In this document: piece by piece, positions 62,023 to 64,000 of the stretch
Position numbering within the stretch: position 1 is the first letter of the stretch
Layout of the letters: each line of letters begins with the position of its first letter
Origin: Gordonia sp. X0973
GTDB lineage: Bacteria; Actinomycetota; Actinomycetes; Mycobacteriales; Mycobacteriaceae
DNA: 64,000 nucleotides
Assembly (NCBI RefSeq): GCF_013348785.1
Contig: NZ_CP054691.1
Span: 1,178,001-1,242,000 of the forward strand
Reading direction: 5' to 3'
Made by a program: the position numbers and the translations under genes
Notes under the pieces: model-generated
Databases searched by the model: none
Told to the model about the DNA's origin: nothing
What the model saw: the letters and a program-made list of their open reading frames with translations, nothing else

Positions 62023-64000
62023 CTCGACGGCGCCGGGGCGATCTCCTTGGGGCCGAAGGCGCTGTCGAGGATCTCCTGCTGCTCCACCGCGTGCACCTTG
62101 CTCGACCCCGACGACGGCGCCGACATCTGGCGGCGCGAGATGCGGCGCAGGCGGCCGGTGAAGATGTCCGGCAGGTACTCGGGCAGCCAGAGGCCGAGGA
62201 AGGGCCACGGGCCCTGGTTCGCCGGCTCCTCCTGGACCCACACGAAGTCCTCGGCGTTGGGGTACAGCTCCAAGGTCATGCGCATGCGGCGGTAGGGGAC
62301 CGGGTACAGCTGCTCGATCCGGACGATCGCGATGTCCTCGCGGCCCTCCTTCTCGCGGCGGGCGGCCAACTCGTAGTAGAGCTTGCCGCTGACCAGCAGC
62401 ACCCGGGTCACCTTCGAGCGGTCCTTCGACCCATCGGCGAACGCCGGGTCGTCGAGCACCGAGAGGAACTTCGAATCGGTGAAGTCCGAGACCGGGCTGA
62501 CCGCGGCCTTGTTGCGCAGCATCGACTTCGGCGTGAAGACGACCAGCGGGCGCTCGATGCCGTCGAGGGCGTGGCGGCGCAGCAGGTGGAAGTAGCTGGC
62601 CGGCGTCGACGGCAGGGCCACCGTCATCGATCCCTCGGCGCACAGCTGCAGGAAGCGCTCGATGCGGCCCGACGTGTGGTCGGGGCCCTGGCCCTCGTGG
62701 CCGTGCGGCAGCAGCATCACGACGCCGGAGGTCTGGCCCCACTTGGCCTCGCCGGAGCTGATGAACTCGTCGATGATCGACTGGGCGCCGTTGACGAAGT
62801 CGCCGAACTGGCCCTCCCACAGCACCATCGCGGTCGGGTCGCCCACCGAATAGCCGTACTCGAAGCCGACGACGGCGAACTCGGACAGGGGCGAGTCGTA
62901 CACGAGGAAGCGGCCGGCGTGGTCGGGATCCTCGCCCGGGATGTGGTTGAGCGGGGTGTATTCCGACCCGTTGTGCCGATCGATCAGCACCGAGTGCCGC
63001 TGGGTGAAGGTGCCGCGGCGCGAGTCCTGGCCGGACAGGCGCACGGTGCGGCCCTCCAGGACGAGGGAGCCGAAGGCCAGCAACTCGGCGAAGGCCCAGT
63101 CGATGCCGCCCTCCCGGGACTCCTGCTGACGGCGCTTGAGCACCGGCAGCACGCGCGGGTGCGCGCTGAAGCCGTCGGGCAGCGTCATGAAGGCGTCGCC
63201 GATCCGGGCCAGGGTGTCCGGGGACACCGCGGTGACCAGTTTCGACGGCAGGGACTGCTCGGCCTCGATGGTCGGGCTGGGCTCGGCGGTGTACCGCTCG
63301 AGCTCCTTGACCTCGTTGAAGACCCGCTCCAACTGGCCCTGGTAGTCGCGCAGCGCGTCCTCGGCCTCCTTCGTGGAGATGTCGCCACGGCCGATGAGGG
63401 CTTCGGTGTAGGACTTGCGGACACCGCGCATGGTGTCGATCACGTCGTACATGGCCGGCTGGGTCATCGACGGGTCGTCGCCCTCGTTGTGGCCGCGGCG
63501 GCGGTAGCAGACGAGGTCGATGACGACATCCTTCGCGAATGCCTCGCGGTAGTCGACGGCCAGCTTGGCCGCCCAGACGCAGGCCTCCGGGTCGTCGCCG
63601 TTGACGTGGAAGATCGGCGCGCCGATCATCTTCGCCACGTCGGTGCAGTACTCGGTGGAGCGGGAGTACTCCGGCGCGGTGGTGAAGCCGACCTGGTTGT
63701 TGACCACGATGTGGACGGTGCCGCCGACGCGGTAGCCCGGCAGCATGGCGAGGTTCAGGGTCTCGGCCACGACGCCCTGCCCGGCGAAGGCTGCGTCGCC
63801 GTGGAGCATGAGCGGCAGGACCGGGAAGTCGCCGGCGGTGTCGCCGAGAAGATCCTGCTTGGCGCGGACGATGCCCTCGAGTACCGGGTCGACGGCCTCC
63901 AGGTGCGACGGGTTGGCGGTCAGCGAGACGGTGATCTCGTTGTCGCCGAACATCTGGTAGTACTTGCCCTCGGCGCCGAGGTGGTACTTCACGTCGCCGG
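62019..64000 (-). CDS. kgd: 2-oxoglutarate decarboxylase/dehydrogenase E1 (KGD), 3' part
   Basis: The 5' part lies outside the window; 659 residues are visible of about 1,230 in the family. They cover the ThDP-dependent E1 part: [42 protein letters not shown] and later [13 protein letters not shown]. In mycobacteria the protein also carries an E2-like N-terminus and joins KGD and ODH activities in the TCA cycle; GarA regulates it. It corresponds to Rv1248c. It converges with TetR at 62022. Confidence 0.96.
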   Translation of the reverse strand, partial: GDVKYHLGAEGKYYQMFGDNEITVSLTANPSHLEAVDPVLEGIVRAKQDLLGDTAGDFPVLPLMLHGDAAFAGQGVVAETLNLAMLPGYRVGGTVHIVVNNQVGFTTAPEYSRSTEYCTDVAKMIGAPIFHVNGDDPEACVWAAKLAVDYREAFAKDVVIDLVCYRRRGHNEGDDPSMTQPAMYDVIDTMRGVRKSYTEALIGRGDISTKEAEDALRDYQGQLERVFNEVKELERYTAEPSPTIEAEQSLPSKLVTAVSPDTLARIGDAFMTLPDGFSAHPRVLPVLKRRQQESREGGIDWAFAELLAFGSLVLEGRTVRLSGQDSRRGTFTQRHSVLIDRHNGSEYTPLNHIPGEDPDHAGRFLVYDSPLSEFAVVGFEYGYSVGDPTAMVLWEGQFGDFVNGAQSIIDEFISSGEAKWGQTSGVVMLLPHGHEGQGPDHTSGRIERFLQLCAEGSMTVALPSTPASYFHLLRRHALDGIERPLVVFTPKSMLRNKAAVSPVSDFTDSKFLSVLDDPAFADGSKDRSKVTRVLLVSGKLYYELAARREKEGREDIAIVRIEQLYPVPYRRMRMTLELYPNAEDFVWVQEEPANQGPWPFLGLWLPEYLPDIFTGRLRRISRRQMSAPSSGSSKVHAVEQQEILDSAFGPKEIAPAPSS

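Overview
The window is about 64 kb of very GC-rich DNA from a mycolic-acid-containing actinobacterium (order Mycobacteriales); gene content and style point to Gordonia or a close relative. Support: an acyl-CoA carboxylase operon of the type that feeds mycolate synthesis (accD, accE, accA3), arabinogalactan linker genes (rmlD, wbbL, a mannose-1-P guanylyltransferase, an LCP-type ligase), the sigE-rseA-htrA-tatB block, the LpqY-SugABC trehalose importer, a KGD-type 2-oxoglutarate decarboxylase, many GTG starts, leaderless-looking promoters, and frequent 4-nt stop/start overlaps. I see no rRNA, tRNA, insertion sequence, prophage or CRISPR array.

Layout. 1-2.3 kb: 3' end of pyruvate carboxylase. 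2.3-7.7 kb: an accessory island with four paralogous small secreted proteins, an MFS pump and a broken DUF222/HNH (13E12-type) gene with an SOS box. 7.8-10.5 kb: metE under a cobalamin riboswitch. 10.7-14 kb: a drug-type ABC exporter, a PadR repressor and a membrane protein. 14-16.7 kb: an acyltransferase, an orphan AbiEi-like protein and a GNAT fragment. 16.7-24 kb: a probable single minus-strand operon accD-accE-maf-sseA-sufE-(PapA-like acyltransferase)-accA3. 24-33 kb: birA, a PH-domain membrane protein, a two-component system, gtrA, purK-purE, a beta-propeller protein, a TM2 protein, a PdxH-like flavoprotein and a GNAT. 33-43.7 kb: a hydrolase, an F420-type protein, TetR, fadE25, a DUF218 protein, a GNAT, a TIGR03089 protein, the LCP protein and rmlD-wbbL-manB. 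43.7-64 kb: O-methyltransferase, sigE-rseA-htrA-tatB, mrp, a lytic transglycosylase, DUF1003, a MgtE-N/CBS protein, lpqY-sugA-sugB-sugC, a SUFU-like gene, a CmtR/CDF metal pair, corA, lpqZ, an SDR with TetR, and the 3' part of kgd.

How the genes work together. Pyruvate carboxylase and the AccA3/AccD/AccE carboxylase both need biotin, attached by the BirA encoded beside accD. The envelope genes build the rhamnose-containing linker of arabinogalactan and join it to peptidoglycan. SigE, RseA and HtrA form an envelope-stress circuit. LpqY-SugABC recovers trehalose released during mycolate transfer.

From memory of the M. tuberculosis H37Rv order, 16.7-43.7 kb matches Rv3285-Rv3264c and 43.75-64 kb matches Rv1220c-Rv1248c. 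The two blocks meet here at about 43.7 kb. Most regulatory calls rest on palindromes and motifs read directly from the bases and have not been tested computationally.
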